From NCBI RefSeq assembly GCF_014652715.1, contig NZ_BMZI01000004.1, positions 165,922-229,921 of the forward strand: a stretch of 64,000 bases of DNA, read 5' to 3'. The notes beneath the pieces were generated by a model. The model was given only the letters and a program-made list of their open reading frames with translations, had not been told where the DNA came from and made no database searches. This stretch comes from Salinicola rhizosphaerae (GTDB taxonomy: Bacteria; Pseudomonadota; Gammaproteobacteria; Pseudomonadales; Halomonadaceae). This document shows, piece by piece, positions 1-8,935 of this stretch (position 1 is its first letter; every line of letters starts with the position of its first letter). Both the position numbers and the translations under genes were made by a program.

Positions 1-168
1 GGCAGTCCGCCGCGATTGTCGGCGGAACCTGACTGATACCGGGAAGACAGATCGAACTCATCCAGAGGCGAACGCCTCGATTTGGAAGGCATTGTAGCGT
101 CTGGTGGCAGGGTTGTCTTTGCACGCCGACAGGTAGAAACAGGCTCGCGGGCTGGCTCGGGAGTCGTT

Positions 169-552
169 TCAGACCTGATGAATCTGGATCGTGCCGGGGT
201 CGCGTGACGCGCCAGCGCGTTCGAGCCGACGCAGGTAGTCGTCCCAGCGTTCGTGCTGGTGAGTCGCCAGGTCGAGCAGATATTCCCAGGTGAAGAGGCC
301 GGTGTCGTGGCCATCGTCGAAGTGCAGCTTCAATGCGTAGCGGCCGGCTTGCGAGATGTTCAGCAGGCCGACGTGGCGCTTGCCGGTCTGCAGCACCGCC
401 TCGTCAGGGTGATGACCCTGAACCTCGGCGGAAGGAGAGTAGACACGCAAAAGCTCGATCGGCAATCGATAGATCGAGCCGTCGGGATAGCCCAGCTCGA
501 GCTCGCGAGCGCTCTTGTGGTAGTGCACGCGGTTGGGAATGGGGGCAGGCAT
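169..552 (-). CDS. DUF971 family protein (GBBH-like N-terminal domain)
   Basis: A 127-residue protein made almost entirely of one DUF971 / gamma-butyrobetaine-hydroxylase-like N-terminal domain. The family signature is visible in the stretch with YPDGSIYRLP near residues 23-32, the 'LRVYSPSAEVQGH' segment and the 'YALKLHFDDGHDTGLFTWEYL' region around 72-92. Stand-alone members are about 120-130 residues, so this is full length. The start has a good SD (GAAGGTG about 6 bases upstream). It lies downstream of hslVU on the same strand but a strong hairpin separates them, so it may have its own promoter. In pseudomonads a DUF971 gene also sits next to hslU (from memory). The biochemical function is not established; a metal or Fe-S related role has been suggested for relatives, and I make no claim here. 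Confidence 0.88.
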   Translation of the reverse strand: MPAPIPNRVHYHKSARELELGYPDGSIYRLPIELLRVYSPSAEVQGHHPDEAVLQTGKRHVGLLNISQAGRYALKLHFDDGHDTGLFTWEYLLDLATHQHERWDDYLRRLERAGASRDPGTIQIHQV

Positions 553-566
553 GAAGGCACCTTCGG

Positions 567-598
567 TGAGCTGTAAGCCTTGAGCTGTAAGCCGTAAG
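567..598. repeat. Direct repeat TGAGCTGTAAGCC x2, related to heptamer array
   Basis: Two 14-bp copies of TGAGCTGTAAGCC(T/G) lie at 567-580 and 581-594, followed by a partial GTAAG. The core GTAAGCC is the complement of the GGCTTAC heptamer tandemly repeated at 5547-5644. The stretch 560-579 (CCTTCGG-N-GAGCTGTAAGCC) matches 5450-5469 at 19 of 20 positions, so this is a dispersed intergenic repeat, here just upstream of the DUF971 gene. Confidence 0.8.
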
Positions 599-627
599 TT
601 TGGCCAGTCATGAGTCGATGCAAGCGA

Positions 628-660
628 AAGAGAAGAACGCCATGTTGGCGTTCTTCTCTT
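628..660. terminator. Bidirectional hairpin terminator after hslU
   Basis: A perfect 14-bp stem (AAGAGAAGAACGCC / GGCGTTCTTCTCTT) with loop ATGTT. On the minus strand the distal arm ends in a T/C-rich run (TTCTTCTCTTTC), which suits termination of hslVU transcripts before the DUF971 gene. Confidence 0.75.
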
Positions 661-707
661 CCAGCCGCGAAGCGGCGGTCTTCCCGCTTAAAGCTTATCG
701 CTTCTTG

Positions 708-2084
708 TCAAAGAATATACCGCGACAGGTCTTCGTCGACCGCAAGCTCGCCCAGGTGGGCATCGACGTAGGCGCCATCGATGACCAGCGGACTCTCGAA
801 ATCGCCGCCCTGATAGGAAGCTTCCTCGAGCAGACGCTCCATGACCGTATGCAGGCGGCGGGCGCCGATGTTTTCGGTACCGTCGTTGACCTGCCAGGCG
901 ATCTCGGCAATACGCGAGATGCCGTCTTCGGTGAACTGGACGTCGAGGCCTTCCGTGCCAAGCAGGGCTTGATACTGCTTGGTCAGCGCCGCGGACGGCT
1001 CCGTCAGGATGCGCTTGAAATCCTCCGGCGTCAGCGCCTGCAGCTCGACACGAATCGGCAGGCGGCCCTGCAGCTCCGGAATCAGATCCGACGGCTTGGA
1101 CAGATGGAAGGCGCCTGAGGCGATGAACAGGATGTGATCGGTACGCACCATCCCGTGCTTGGTCGAGATGGTGGAGCCCTCGATCAGCGGCAGCAGATCG
1201 CGCTGCACGCCTTCACGCGAGACATCGCCACCGCTACCGGACTCGCCGCGCTTGGCGACCTTGTCGATCTCATCGAGGAAAACGATGCCGTTCTGCTCGA
1301 CCGATTCCAGCGCGCGCTGCTTGATCTCCTCCTCGTTGACCAGCTTGGCGGCTTCCTCGTCCTGCAGCAGCTTCCAGGCTTCCTTGACCGTGACTCTACG
1401 GTTCTCGGTCTTCTGCTTGCCCATGTTGGCGAACAGGCTCTGCAGCTGGTTGGTCATCTCCTCCATGCCGGGTGGCGTCATGATGTCCACCCCCTGACTG
1501 GCCGGGGTGACCTCGATATCGATCTCCTTGTCATCGAGCTGGCCTTCGCGCAGTTTCTTGCGGAAGGTCTGCCGCGTCGCGGAGTCGTCACGGCCGCTGT
1601 CGTACTCGCTGCCCCGAGGACGCGGCAGCAGCGCGTCGAGAATACGATCCTCGGCGGCGTCCTGCGCCTTGTGGCGGACTTCTGTCTTGGCCTGTTCGCG
1701 CACCATCTTGATGGCCATTTCCATTAGATCGCGGACGATCGATTCGACATCACGCCCGACATAGCCCACCTCGGTGAACTTGGTCGCCTCGACCTTGAGG
1801 AACGGCGCTCCGGCCAGCTTGGCCAGACGGCGCGCGATCTCGGTCTTGCCGACGCCGGTCGGGCCGATCATCAAGATGTTCTTGGGCACGATTTCGCCGC
1901 GCATGTCGTCATCGAGACGCATGCGGCGCCAGCGATTGCGCAGAGCGATGGCGACGGCACGCTTGGCGTCGTGCTGACCGATGATGTACTGATCGAGCGA
2001 GTGCACGATCTCGCGCGGTGTCATCGCCGACTGGGTCAGCGCGGGCTGCGAGGACACGCTCTGCTGGGATTCACTCTGAGACAT
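708..2084 (-). CDS. hslU: ATP-dependent protease ATPase subunit HslU (ClpY)
   Basis: AAA+ unfoldase that feeds substrates to the HslV peptidase ring in the cytoplasm. Walker A GPTGVGKT lies at residues 74-81, Walker B IVFLDEID near 270, and the C-terminal tail ends RYIL, the conserved tail that inserts into HslV and activates it. The 458 residues compare with about 440 in relatives. The excess is a Ser/Gln-rich 20-residue N-terminal extension before the usual MTPREIV start. I keep the longer start because CGGGAG sits 8 bases upstream of it, 14 bases after the hslV stop, whereas the internal ATG has no clear SD. It is the second gene of an hslV-hslU operon. No sigma-32 type promoter was recognised upstream of the pair. 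Confidence 0.97.
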   Translation of the reverse strand: MSQSESQQSVSSQPALTQSAMTPREIVHSLDQYIIGQHDAKRAVAIALRNRWRRMRLDDDMRGEIVPKNILMIGPTGVGKTEIARRLAKLAGAPFLKVEATKFTEVGYVGRDVESIVRDLMEMAIKMVREQAKTEVRHKAQDAAEDRILDALLPRPRGSEYDSGRDDSATRQTFRKKLREGQLDDKEIDIEVTPASQGVDIMTPPGMEEMTNQLQSLFANMGKQKTENRRVTVKEAWKLLQDEEAAKLVNEEEIKQRALESVEQNGIVFLDEIDKVAKRGESGSGGDVSREGVQRDLLPLIEGSTISTKHGMVRTDHILFIASGAFHLSKPSDLIPELQGRLPIRVELQALTPEDFKRILTEPSAALTKQYQALLGTEGLDVQFTEDGISRIAEIAWQVNDGTENIGARRLHTVMERLLEEASYQGGDFESPLVIDGAYVDAHLGELAVDEDLSRYIL

Positions 2085-2098
2085 GATAGGGGCTCCCG

Positions 2099-2617
2099 TT
2101 ACAGCTCTTCGAGCGTGATCTGATGGTTGGTGAAGACGCAGATGTCGGCGGCAATATCGAGTGACTTCTCGGTGATCTCGCGAGCGCTGAGCTCGGTGTT
2201 CTCGAGCAACGCGCGAGCCGATGCCTGGGCGTAGTGGCCACCGGAACCGATGGCGATGATGCCGCGCTCGGGTTCGACCACGTCACCGTTGCCGGTGATG
2301 ATCAGCGAGGCCGTCTTGTCGGCGACCGCCAGCATCGCCTCGAGGCGGCGCAAAGCGCGGTCGGTACGCCACTCCTTGGCGAGCTCCACGGCGGCCTTGG
2401 TCAGATGGCCCTGATACTTCTCGAGCTGCGCCTCGAACCGCTCGAACAGGGTGAAGGCATCGGCGGTGCCACCCGCAAAACCGGCGAGAACCTGGCCGCG
2501 ATAGAGACGGCGCACCTTGCTAGCGTTGCCTTTCATCACCGTATTGCCGAGCGAAACCTGACCGTCGCCGGCCAGTGCCACCTGATCGCCGCGACGCACG
2601 GACACGATAGTGGTCAT
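2099..2617 (-). CDS. hslV: ATP-dependent protease subunit HslV (ClpQ)
   Basis: Proteasome-like threonine peptidase that forms the double-hexamer core of the HslVU protease. The sequence begins MTTIVSVRR, so processing of Met1 exposes the catalytic Thr2. Other family blocks include [32 protein letters not shown] and the C-terminal YTNH-like VFTNHQ. At 172 residues it is the normal length. An AGGGAG SD precedes the ATG. hslU starts 14 bases after its stop, the usual co-transcribed arrangement that gives stoichiometric subunits. Confidence 0.98.
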   Translation of the reverse strand: MTTIVSVRRGDQVALAGDGQVSLGNTVMKGNASKVRRLYRGQVLAGFAGGTADAFTLFERFEAQLEKYQGHLTKAAVELAKEWRTDRALRRLEAMLAVADKTASLIITGNGDVVEPERGIIAIGSGGHYAQASARALLENTELSAREITEKSLDIAADICVFTNHQITLEEL

Positions 2618-2902
2618 GCAGAAAACTCCCTATGGCGCGCCATCGCCTGAAGACGCTGACGCAAGAAATCGTTGTCATCACCGGCGCGAGCGATAGCGCG
2701 CGACGTGATGCAGCATGTGTTGGGAGGTGCGGGCAGTCGGCGATGAAATCAAGCCGGCGCCAGGCGATGCGCGCCTGAGCCGTAGGCAGGAGGGCGCAAC
2801 GCGGTCGATCGAAGAGACCGACCGTGATGAGGCAAGCATGAGTGCAGTGAGTGAAGAGTGAGCGAGTCGAGGCCGAGCGGCAGTGGCCGATCGAAAAGGA
2901 CG

Positions 2903-3604
2903 CTAGTTCTGCAGGCGCAGCAGCAGGGGCTCGATGCCCTGGGTCACCATCAGGTCCTGGGCTCTGGAGAGCTCACGCTTGTCCTCGTACGGGCCGACCT
3001 GAACGCGGTGCCAGATCTGATCGCCGTTCGCTCTCACGTCGGTGATCTTGGCCAGCAAGCCGAAATCCTTGAGTCGGTTGGCCAGTTTCTCCGCGTCGTC
3101 GAGATCGCGGAAGGAGGCTGCCTGCAGCATGTAGCGGCCGCCGTCCGGCTCCGGCTGTTGGGTCTGATTGGCGGCGTCGTCGGCAGCGGCTTCCTGAGTC
3201 GCCTTGGCGGTGGGCTCGGGGGACTTGCTGTCGCTGTTGGGCGCGATCACCTCGGTCTCGGGCAACAGGGTGTAGAACTCGAACGTCGGCGTCGCCGGCT
3301 GCGCGGGCGCAGCGGCGCCGGCGCCGCTGTCAGGTGAGGGCTCGCTCTCGCTGGTCCCGCCGCTCGCCGTCTGACCCGGCGCGGGCTTGGGAACGACCGC
3401 CGCCACCGGCTCCGGTGCGCTGCTGTCGAGGTACTGCGACAGCGCAAAGCCCCCGATCAACCCCGCGATGGCCCAAAGCCAGCCGGGGATGCCCCCGGCA
3501 CTGCCGCCGCGACTGGCGCTGCGCTGGCGGGATTTCGACGTGGCGCCCTTGGGCGAGCCACGCCCGGACGATGAGCGAGTGTTCTGAGCGGGACGGCGAG
3601 CCAT
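2903..3604 (-). CDS. SPOR-domain membrane protein (FtsN-like)
   Basis: A 233-residue single-pass inner-membrane protein with FtsN architecture. It has a basic cytoplasmic N-terminus (residues 1-38, rich in Arg/Ser/Lys), one transmembrane helix at about 41-57, a long Pro/Ala/Glu-rich periplasmic linker, and a C-terminal SPOR domain at about 155-233 (pattern YMLQAASF... then W-HRVQVGPY). SPOR domains bind denuded peptidoglycan glycan strands at the division septum. The gene follows argS with three bases between them and precedes hslV in the same orientation, which is the pseudomonad order for the PA5052-type SPOR protein (from memory). It may be the functional FtsN, but similarity outside the SPOR domain is too low to assign the symbol. 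Confidence 0.88.
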   Translation of the reverse strand: MARRPAQNTRSSSGRGSPKGATSKSRQRSASRGGSAGGIPGWLWAIAGLIGGFALSQYLDSSAPEPVAAVVPKPAPGQTASGGTSESEPSPDSGAGAAAPAQPATPTFEFYTLLPETEVIAPNSDSKSPEPTAKATQEAAADDAANQTQQPEPDGGRYMLQAASFRDLDDAEKLANRLKDFGLLAKITDVRANGDQIWHRVQVGPYEDKRELSRAQDLMVTQGIEPLLLRLQN

Positions 3605-3607
3605 CGT

Positions 3608-5293
3608 TTACATCTCCTCCGGGGCACTGACGCCAAGCAGCGTCAATCCATTGCCAATGACCTGGCGTGTCGCCAGACCCAGTGCCAGCCGCGCATTGCG
3701 CAGCTCGGCGTCGTCGACCATGACTTTCTGGGCGTTGTAACAGGTGTGGAAGTCGCTGGCGAGATCGGTCAGAAACTGTGCGATCTGATGCGGCTCGCGC
3801 GAGCGGGCAGCGCGCTCGACCGTGTCCGGATAGCGGGCCAATCGGTTCATCAGCGCCTTTTCCTGGTCGGTATCGAGACGTTCGAGGTTGGCCATGGCGA
3901 TCGCATGATCGAACGCCCGAGCCTCGCTTTCCGCCTTGCGCAGGACGCTGCAAACCCGCGCGTGGGCGTACTGGATGTAGTAGACGGGATTCTCGTTCGT
4001 CTGCGAGCGCGCCAGGTCGATGTCGAAGGTCAGTTGCGAGTCGGCGCGCCGTGCGGCGAGGAAATAGCGCGTGGCATCGCGGCCGACTTCGTCGATCAGG
4101 TCGCGCAGCGTGACATAGCTGCCGGCACGCTTGGAGAGCTTGACCTCGACGCCCGAACGGGTCACCAGCACCATCTGGTGAAGCACGTAGTCCGGCCAGC
4201 CTTCGGGGATGCCCACGCCGAGTGCCTGCAGTCCGGCGCGCACGCGGGTGACCGTCGAGTGATGATCCGCGCCCTGCTCGTCGATGACGGTGGTGAAGCC
4301 GCGCTGCCACTTGTCGCGATGATAGGCGACGTCGGGGACGAAGTAGGTGTAGTCGCCATCCGACTTGCGCATGACGCGGTCCTTGTCGTCACCGAAATCG
4401 GTCGTGCGCAGCCATAGTGCGCCATCGGCCTCGTAAGTGTGGCCGTTGGCGATCAGCTGTTTGACGGTCTCCTCGACGCGGCCCTGCGCATAGAGCGAGG
4501 ATTCGAGAAAATAGACGTCGAATTCGACGCCGAAGGCCTTGAGGTCGAGATCCTGTTCACGACGCAGATAGGCGACGGCAAAGTCGCGAATCGCGTCGAC
4601 ATCCTCGGGATCGGCTTTCGCGGTCACCTTGCGGTCGTCGGCAATGACGGTGTCGCCGGCGAGATAGGATTGCGCCACATCGATGATGTAGTCGCCGCGG
4701 TAGCCATCCTCCGGCCAGCTCTCGTCATCCGGGGTCAGGCCGTCGGCGCGGGCTTTGACCGAGCGCATCAGGTTGTTGATCTGGGCGCCGGCGTCGTTGT
4801 AGTAGAACTCGCGCGTGACGTCGAAGCCGGTCGCCTCGAGCAGGCGACAGAGGCAGTCACCGATGGCGGCGCCGCGGCCGTGACCCACGTGCAGCGGCCC
4901 GGTCGGGTTGGCGGAGACGAACTCGACCTGAACCTTCTCGCCCGCGCCGATCAGGCTGCGCCCGAAGGTATCGCCTTCGTCGAGGATTCGGCTGACGATG
5001 CCGGCAATGGCATCGGTGGCGGCAAAGAAGTTGATGAAGCCGGGGCCTGCGATCTCGGTGCGTCGGATGGCCTCGTTGGCGGGCAGAGCGGCGATGAGCC
5101 TGTCGGCCAGTTCGCGGGGCTTGCATCCGGCCGGCTTGGCCAGCATCAGCGCCAGGTTGCTGGCGTAATCGCCGTGGGCCTTGTCACGCGTCGGGTCGAC
5201 CTTGATCGACGGGGCGACGTCCGCCGGGATCACGCCCTCGCTCTTGAGCGTGGCGACCGCGGCGTCGAGCAGTTGTGTGATCGTCTCTTTCAT
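3608..5293 (-). CDS. argS: Arginyl-tRNA synthetase
   Basis: Class I aminoacyl-tRNA synthetase charging tRNA-Arg. The 561-residue protein has the N-terminal ArgS additional domain, the HIGH-like motif HVGH at residues 135-138 after SANPTGPL, and a KMSK-equivalent KLSKRAG. A C-terminal DALR anticodon-binding domain ends in [12 protein letters not shown]. The open frame extends 36 codons upstream, but [12 protein letters not shown] is the family N-terminus and the upstream part is low-complexity and Arg-rich, so I start at the internal ATG; its SD is weak (CAGG). It overlaps nothing and lies three bases before the SPOR gene, with which it is probably co-transcribed. The upstream gap holds the heptamer array. 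Confidence 0.97.
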   Translation of the reverse strand: MKETITQLLDAAVATLKSEGVIPADVAPSIKVDPTRDKAHGDYASNLALMLAKPAGCKPRELADRLIAALPANEAIRRTEIAGPGFINFFAATDAIAGIVSRILDEGDTFGRSLIGAGEKVQVEFVSANPTGPLHVGHGRGAAIGDCLCRLLEATGFDVTREFYYNDAGAQINNLMRSVKARADGLTPDDESWPEDGYRGDYIIDVAQSYLAGDTVIADDRKVTAKADPEDVDAIRDFAVAYLRREQDLDLKAFGVEFDVYFLESSLYAQGRVEETVKQLIANGHTYEADGALWLRTTDFGDDKDRVMRKSDGDYTYFVPDVAYHRDKWQRGFTTVIDEQGADHHSTVTRVRAGLQALGVGIPEGWPDYVLHQMVLVTRSGVEVKLSKRAGSYVTLRDLIDEVGRDATRYFLAARRADSQLTFDIDLARSQTNENPVYYIQYAHARVCSVLRKAESEARAFDHAIAMANLERLDTDQEKALMNRLARYPDTVERAARSREPHQIAQFLTDLASDFHTCYNAQKVMVDDAELRNARLALGLATRQVIGNGLTLLGVSAPEEM

Positions 5294-5449
5294 TGCCTGA
5301 TTCGTGTTCGAGGGCCGTTGAGCCTGGGTTCGATAGCCGGTGGCGAGCGTGTCGCGTCGGAAGTGTCTGATGCCGCCGTGGCATGGCGTGCCCCGGCGCA
5401 AAAAAGGGCGATCATTATCGATGATTGCGGCGAGGCTTTAAACCCTGCC

Positions 5450-5481
5450 CCTTCGGGGAGCTGTAAGCCATAAGCTTTAAG
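5450..5481. repeat. Dispersed GAGCTGTAAGCC repeat copy
   Basis: The 20 bases at 5450-5469 match 560-579 at 19 of 20 positions, and the copy continues ATAAGCTTTAAG, a decayed form of the same GTAAGCC motif. It lies upstream of argS. Confidence 0.75.
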
Positions 5482-5546
5482 AAAGGTCAAAAACGAAAAG
5501 CCAGGTCAATACCGTTTGTTTCGATGGAGACCGGACGTTGCATACT

Positions 5547-5648
<102 letters not shown>

Positions 5649-5655
5649 CGCGGCT

Positions 5656-7911
5656 TCAGCTCAGGGTCATCGGATCGATATCCAGCGACCAGCGCACTTT
5701 GCGGGTCGCGTTGCTCTCCAGCCAGCCGGCCAGCCAGGCGCTCGCTTCATGTAAGGCGCTGCGGCGCTCGCCGGAGAGCATCAGCTGAATGTGGTAACGA
5801 TTCTGCCGACGCTCCATCGGTGCGGGCACCGGTCCGAGGCAGTGAACCGGAAGCTCGCGCTCGACGAGCCAGGCGCGCATGACCTCTCCGGCGGCTCCCG
5901 CGGCGTCGTTGGCATCACTTTCACTGGCCGCCTCGAAGCGCGCCAGCGCCAGGTGGCGAAAGGGCGGTAACGCCGCCAGCCGACGCTCTTCCAGCAGCTG
6001 GTAGGCGAGCGCGTCGTAGCCGCTGTCGGCGAGCAGGCGCAGGTTCGGGTCATCCGGGTGCAGTGTCTGCACCAGCACCCGGCCCGGACGTTCGGCGCGC
6101 CCGGCACGACCGGCGACCTGAATGAGCAGCTGGGCGCTCTGCTCGAGCGCGCGGAAATCGCTGGCGTAGAGACCGGCATCGGCATTGACCACGACGACCA
6201 GCGTGACATGCGGCAGATGGTGGCCCTTGGCCAGCATCTGGGTGCCGACCAGGAGACTTGGCGTGCCACGGCGGATGTCGGTCAGCAGGGCATCGAACGC
6301 CTCCTTGCGGCGGGTGCTGTCGCGGTCGATACGGTAGACCGGCGTGTCCGGGAATAGCGTGGAGAGCGTCTCCTCGGTGCGTTCGGTGCCGGCACCGAGC
6401 GGGCGCAGATCGGCACTGCCGCAGGCCGGGCAGGCATCCGGCTGCGGCGCCTGGTGTTCGCAGTGGTGACAGACCAGGCGCGGCGGGTGCCGATGCAGTG
6501 TCATGCGCGAATCGCAGTGGCGGCATTCGGCGATCCAGCCGCACTCGTGACAGCCGAGCGTCGGCGCGAAGCCTCGCCGGTTGATGAAGACCAGCACCTG
6601 TCCCTCGGCCGCCAGCGCCTGGCGAATCGCGTCGATGACCGGTGGGATCAGCCCGCCTTGGCGCAACCGCCCTCGGAGATCGACCAGTTCCAGTTTGGCG
6701 GGGGCGTGTCGGCTGGCCCGCTGGGTCAGCCGCAGATGGCGATAGCGGCCGCTGCGAGCCTGGGCGAGGCTCTCGAGCGAGGGCGTGGCACTGCCGAGCA
6801 GGATAGGGATCGATTCGTGATGCGCGCGGGCGATCGCGAGGTCGCGGGCGTGATAGCGCAATCCATCCTGCTGCTTGAACGAGCCGTCGTGCTCCTCGTC
6901 GACGATGATCACGCCCGGGCGTGCCAGCGGCGTGAAGATCGCCGAGCGCGTGCCGATGACGATCGGCGCGCGGCCGCTGCGTGCCGCCTCCCAGGCATCG
7001 AGGCGCTCGAGATCGGTGAGCCCGGAGTGCAGCGCCACGACCGGCACGCGGAAGCGCTTGCGAAACCGGGCCAGCGTCTGCGGCGTCAGCCCGATCTCCG
7101 GCACTAGCACCAGCGCCTGTCGACCATGACCGAGCACGCCCTCGATCAGTTGCAGGTAGACCTCGGTCTTGCCGCTGCCGGTCACTCCGTGCAGCAGGCA
7201 GGGGTGGAATCGATCCAGCCCTTCGTGCAGTGCAGCCAGGGCCGTCGACTGTTCGCGGTTGAGCGATAGCGAAGGTTCGGCGGTGAGCGGAGCCTGCCAC
7301 GGTTCTCCGGCCGTCACCGGCTCTTCGGTGCGGGTGACGAGCTGTTTGTCGAGCAGCGCCTGCAGCTGCGCGCGGGTAAACCCCTGTGCGGTAATGGCCG
7401 AGGTGACCACGCCCTGACGGTGCTGAGCGACCAGGGCGATCAGCTCGCGTTGACGCGGTGCGCGCGCGAGCCTCGACTGTGCACTGTCGAGTGTGGTGGC
7501 CAGCTCCCAGCGCTCGCGGGTTCGGGCTTCCAGTGGACGCCCTTGGCGCAGCGGCCCGGGCAGCGCGTGGTGCAGAGTGTCGCCAAGCGAATGCTGATAG
7601 TAGCGAGCAGTAAAGCGGCAGAGCCATTGCCAGTCTTCCGGCAGCGGCGCATCGTCGAGGTGGGCAGCGATCGGCTTGAGCTGATCGAGCGGCCAATCGC
7701 TTTCGTCGCTCGCGCCGACCACGATACCGACGAGCTGACGCCTACCGAACGGCACCTTGACCCTGAGCCCGGGCTGCCAGCCCTGCGCCGGGGCCGGTCC
7801 GACCGGGCGGTAATCGAACAGGCGCCGCAGAGGCGTGGGGATGGCCACGTGGAGCACGCGAGGGTTCGCTGACGCGCCGTCGCGCGCGGCGTCGCCCTGG
7901 GAATCGACCAA
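5656..7911 (-). CDS. priA: Primosomal protein N' / replication restart helicase PriA
   Basis: 3'-to-5' helicase that recognises stalled forks and reloads the replisome. The 751-residue protein has the N-terminal 3'BD/winged region, Walker A GVTGSGKTE, the DEEH box (VDEEHDGSFKQQ), a zinc-binding insert with four CxxC pairs (CHECG, CRHC, CHHC, CPACG) and a C-terminal helicase lobe. No suitable ATG starts the family N-terminus (HVAIPTPLRRLFDY). A frame from an ATG at 7992 would run 27 codons through the rpmE promoter. A TTG at 7909-7911 with GGAGG four bases upstream is the better start. The gene is divergent from rpmE, as in pseudomonads. Confidence 0.95.
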   Translation of the reverse strand: MVDSQGDAARDGASANPRVLHVAIPTPLRRLFDYRPVGPAPAQGWQPGLRVKVPFGRRQLVGIVVGASDESDWPLDQLKPIAAHLDDAPLPEDWQWLCRFTARYYQHSLGDTLHHALPGPLRQGRPLEARTRERWELATTLDSAQSRLARAPRQRELIALVAQHRQGVVTSAITAQGFTRAQLQALLDKQLVTRTEEPVTAGEPWQAPLTAEPSLSLNREQSTALAALHEGLDRFHPCLLHGVTGSGKTEVYLQLIEGVLGHGRQALVLVPEIGLTPQTLARFRKRFRVPVVALHSGLTDLERLDAWEAARSGRAPIVIGTRSAIFTPLARPGVIIVDEEHDGSFKQQDGLRYHARDLAIARAHHESIPILLGSATPSLESLAQARSGRYRHLRLTQRASRHAPAKLELVDLRGRLRQGGLIPPVIDAIRQALAAEGQVLVFINRRGFAPTLGCHECGWIAECRHCDSRMTLHRHPPRLVCHHCEHQAPQPDACPACGSADLRPLGAGTERTEETLSTLFPDTPVYRIDRDSTRRKEAFDALLTDIRRGTPSLLVGTQMLAKGHHLPHVTLVVVVNADAGLYASDFRALEQSAQLLIQVAGRAGRAERPGRVLVQTLHPDDPNLRLLADSGYDALAYQLLEERRLAALPPFRHLALARFEAASESDANDAAGAAGEVMRAWLVERELPVHCLGPVPAPMERRQNRYHIQLMLSGERRSALHEASAWLAGWLESNATRKVRWSLDIDPMTLS

Positions 7912-7920
7912 TTGGCCTCC
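7909..7920 (-). promoter_or_regulatory. SD plus TTG start of priA
   Basis: GGAGG (complement of 7916-7920), four bases, then TTG (complement of 7909-7911). It decides the priA start: the alternative upstream ATG has no SD and lies beyond the opposing rpmE promoter elements. Confidence 0.7.
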
Positions 7921-7940
7921 GTAATCCGATCTGCTAGAAT
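7912..7940 (+). promoter_or_regulatory. Sigma-70 type promoter of rpmE
   Basis: -35 TTGGCC (7912-7917), 17-base spacer, -10 TAGAAT (7935-7940): four and five of six consensus bases. It would place the rpmE start of transcription about 170 bases before the ATG, leaving a long leader, and it overlaps the priA ribosome-binding site on the other strand. Confidence 0.6.
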
Positions 7941-8117
7941 GTTGCGCCTTCCGACGTGAGGTGCGTCTTTTGTCCGTGGCAGCGAGCGACATTGTCGACG
8001 CTGGTGCTACGGGATTCCAGGCGTACCCGGTCCCGCGGGAGTCTAACGCTATTCCCTAACCGTGTACGGTGCCTGGCAATCGATCAGGTGGCGGTGCACC
8101 CAAAGCGAGGCTTCACG

Positions 8118-8333
8118 ATGAAACAGGCTATCCATCCCGAATACAAGACCGTCACCGCGACCTGCTCCTGTGGCGCGACGCACAGTGTCGGTACCACTGC
8201 CAGCGAAGACTTCCATGTCGACGTCTGCTCGCAGTGCCATCCGTTCTACACCGGCAAGCAGAAGCAGGCTTCCACCGGTGGCCGCGTCGAGCGCTTCAAC
8301 AAGCGTTTCGGTGCCGCCGTGCGCCGCGGCTGA
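8118..8333 (+). CDS. rpmE: 50S ribosomal protein L31
   Basis: Large-subunit ribosomal protein bL31, 71 residues. Four cysteines (Cys16, Cys18, Cys37, Cys40) mark the zinc-binding C+ form; the zinc-free paralogue made under zinc limitation lacks them. The body MKQAIHPEY..., the [16 protein letters not shown] segment and the basic C-terminus [10 protein letters not shown] are typical. The in-frame upstream extension is rejected because GCGAGG sits seven bases before this ATG and L31 proteins begin MK. The gene is monocistronic: promoter at 7912-7940 and a strong terminator just downstream. The roughly 170-base leader could carry translational autoregulation by L31, which is inference. Confidence 0.98.
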   Translation: MKQAIHPEYKTVTATCSCGATHSVGTTASEDFHVDVCSQCHPFYTGKQKQASTGGRVERFNKRFGAAVRRG

Positions 8334-8355
8334 CAGTCGCTGGACGATCGATAGA

Positions 8356-8379
8356 GCCCGCCGCCAGGCGGGCTTTTTT
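8356..8379 (+). terminator. Rho-independent terminator of rpmE
   Basis: Perfect 7-bp GC stem GCCCGCC / GGCGGGC with loop GCCA, followed by six T. It starts 22 bases after the rpmE stop. Confidence 0.95.
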
Positions 8380-8935
8380 GTGCGTGCGTTTCTGGCCCCG
8401 GCTCTCTCATGGGGGTTGGCCTGTCTTGCAGGGCGCACGGGGCGGGGCGCATGGGACTGGGTTCATGGGGCAGGGCGTTGCGGGTATCGCCGCCCGTGTC
8501 CTCTTGCGCTGGATCGATGGCATCTGACCGATCGCTGTCTCATCGATGGCGAATCCGCGTCGAGCCGTGACGCGTGCTGCCTGGAACGGGGCAGCTTCTG
8601 ACAGAAGTGGGCCTGTCTTTACCGGGAATGAAGGCTGTCGTCGTGACGGCACAGGCCTGTGTCGGGGCGAATGATGCGCGGGAAAAAAGGGTAAAGGGTA
8701 CATTTAAAAATTTAAAAAAATGCCGAAATGCCGTGTGTAACGCCGCCATCGTTGCAGCGATAAGGTTGGCGTTATAGCTGGCTCAGCGAAGTATAAGTTT
8801 CGGTAAATGGTAGCTAAATGATTCAAACGCGCGATTAAAATTCACCAATAGTGTTCATTGGCGTGATGATTGTGTGGGCGTTGTTTTTTCTATAGTCTGG
8901 CTCGACTTTCGCTAAATGAATCTGGATAACCTCTC
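8380..8935. other. Intergenic region rpmE-malic enzyme
   Basis: About 550 bases without a credible gene. The first half is G-rich and degenerate. The second half (about 8690-8935) is markedly AT-rich, with poly-A/T runs near 8700-8720, and is likely the promoter region of the malic enzyme gene. A TATAGT -10-like hexamer lies at 8891-8896, 40 bases before the ATG, without a clear -35. Short frames here lack an SD and family resemblance. Confidence 0.55.

Noticed and set aside
2618-2902. Heat-shock (sigma-32) promoter upstream of hslVU
   Set aside because: I looked for CTTGAA and CCCCAT-type boxes on the minus strand and found no properly spaced pair.
8069-8527. Frames overlapping rpmE and its terminator
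   Set aside because: They read through a strong Rho-independent terminator and are out of frame with L31; no independent support.
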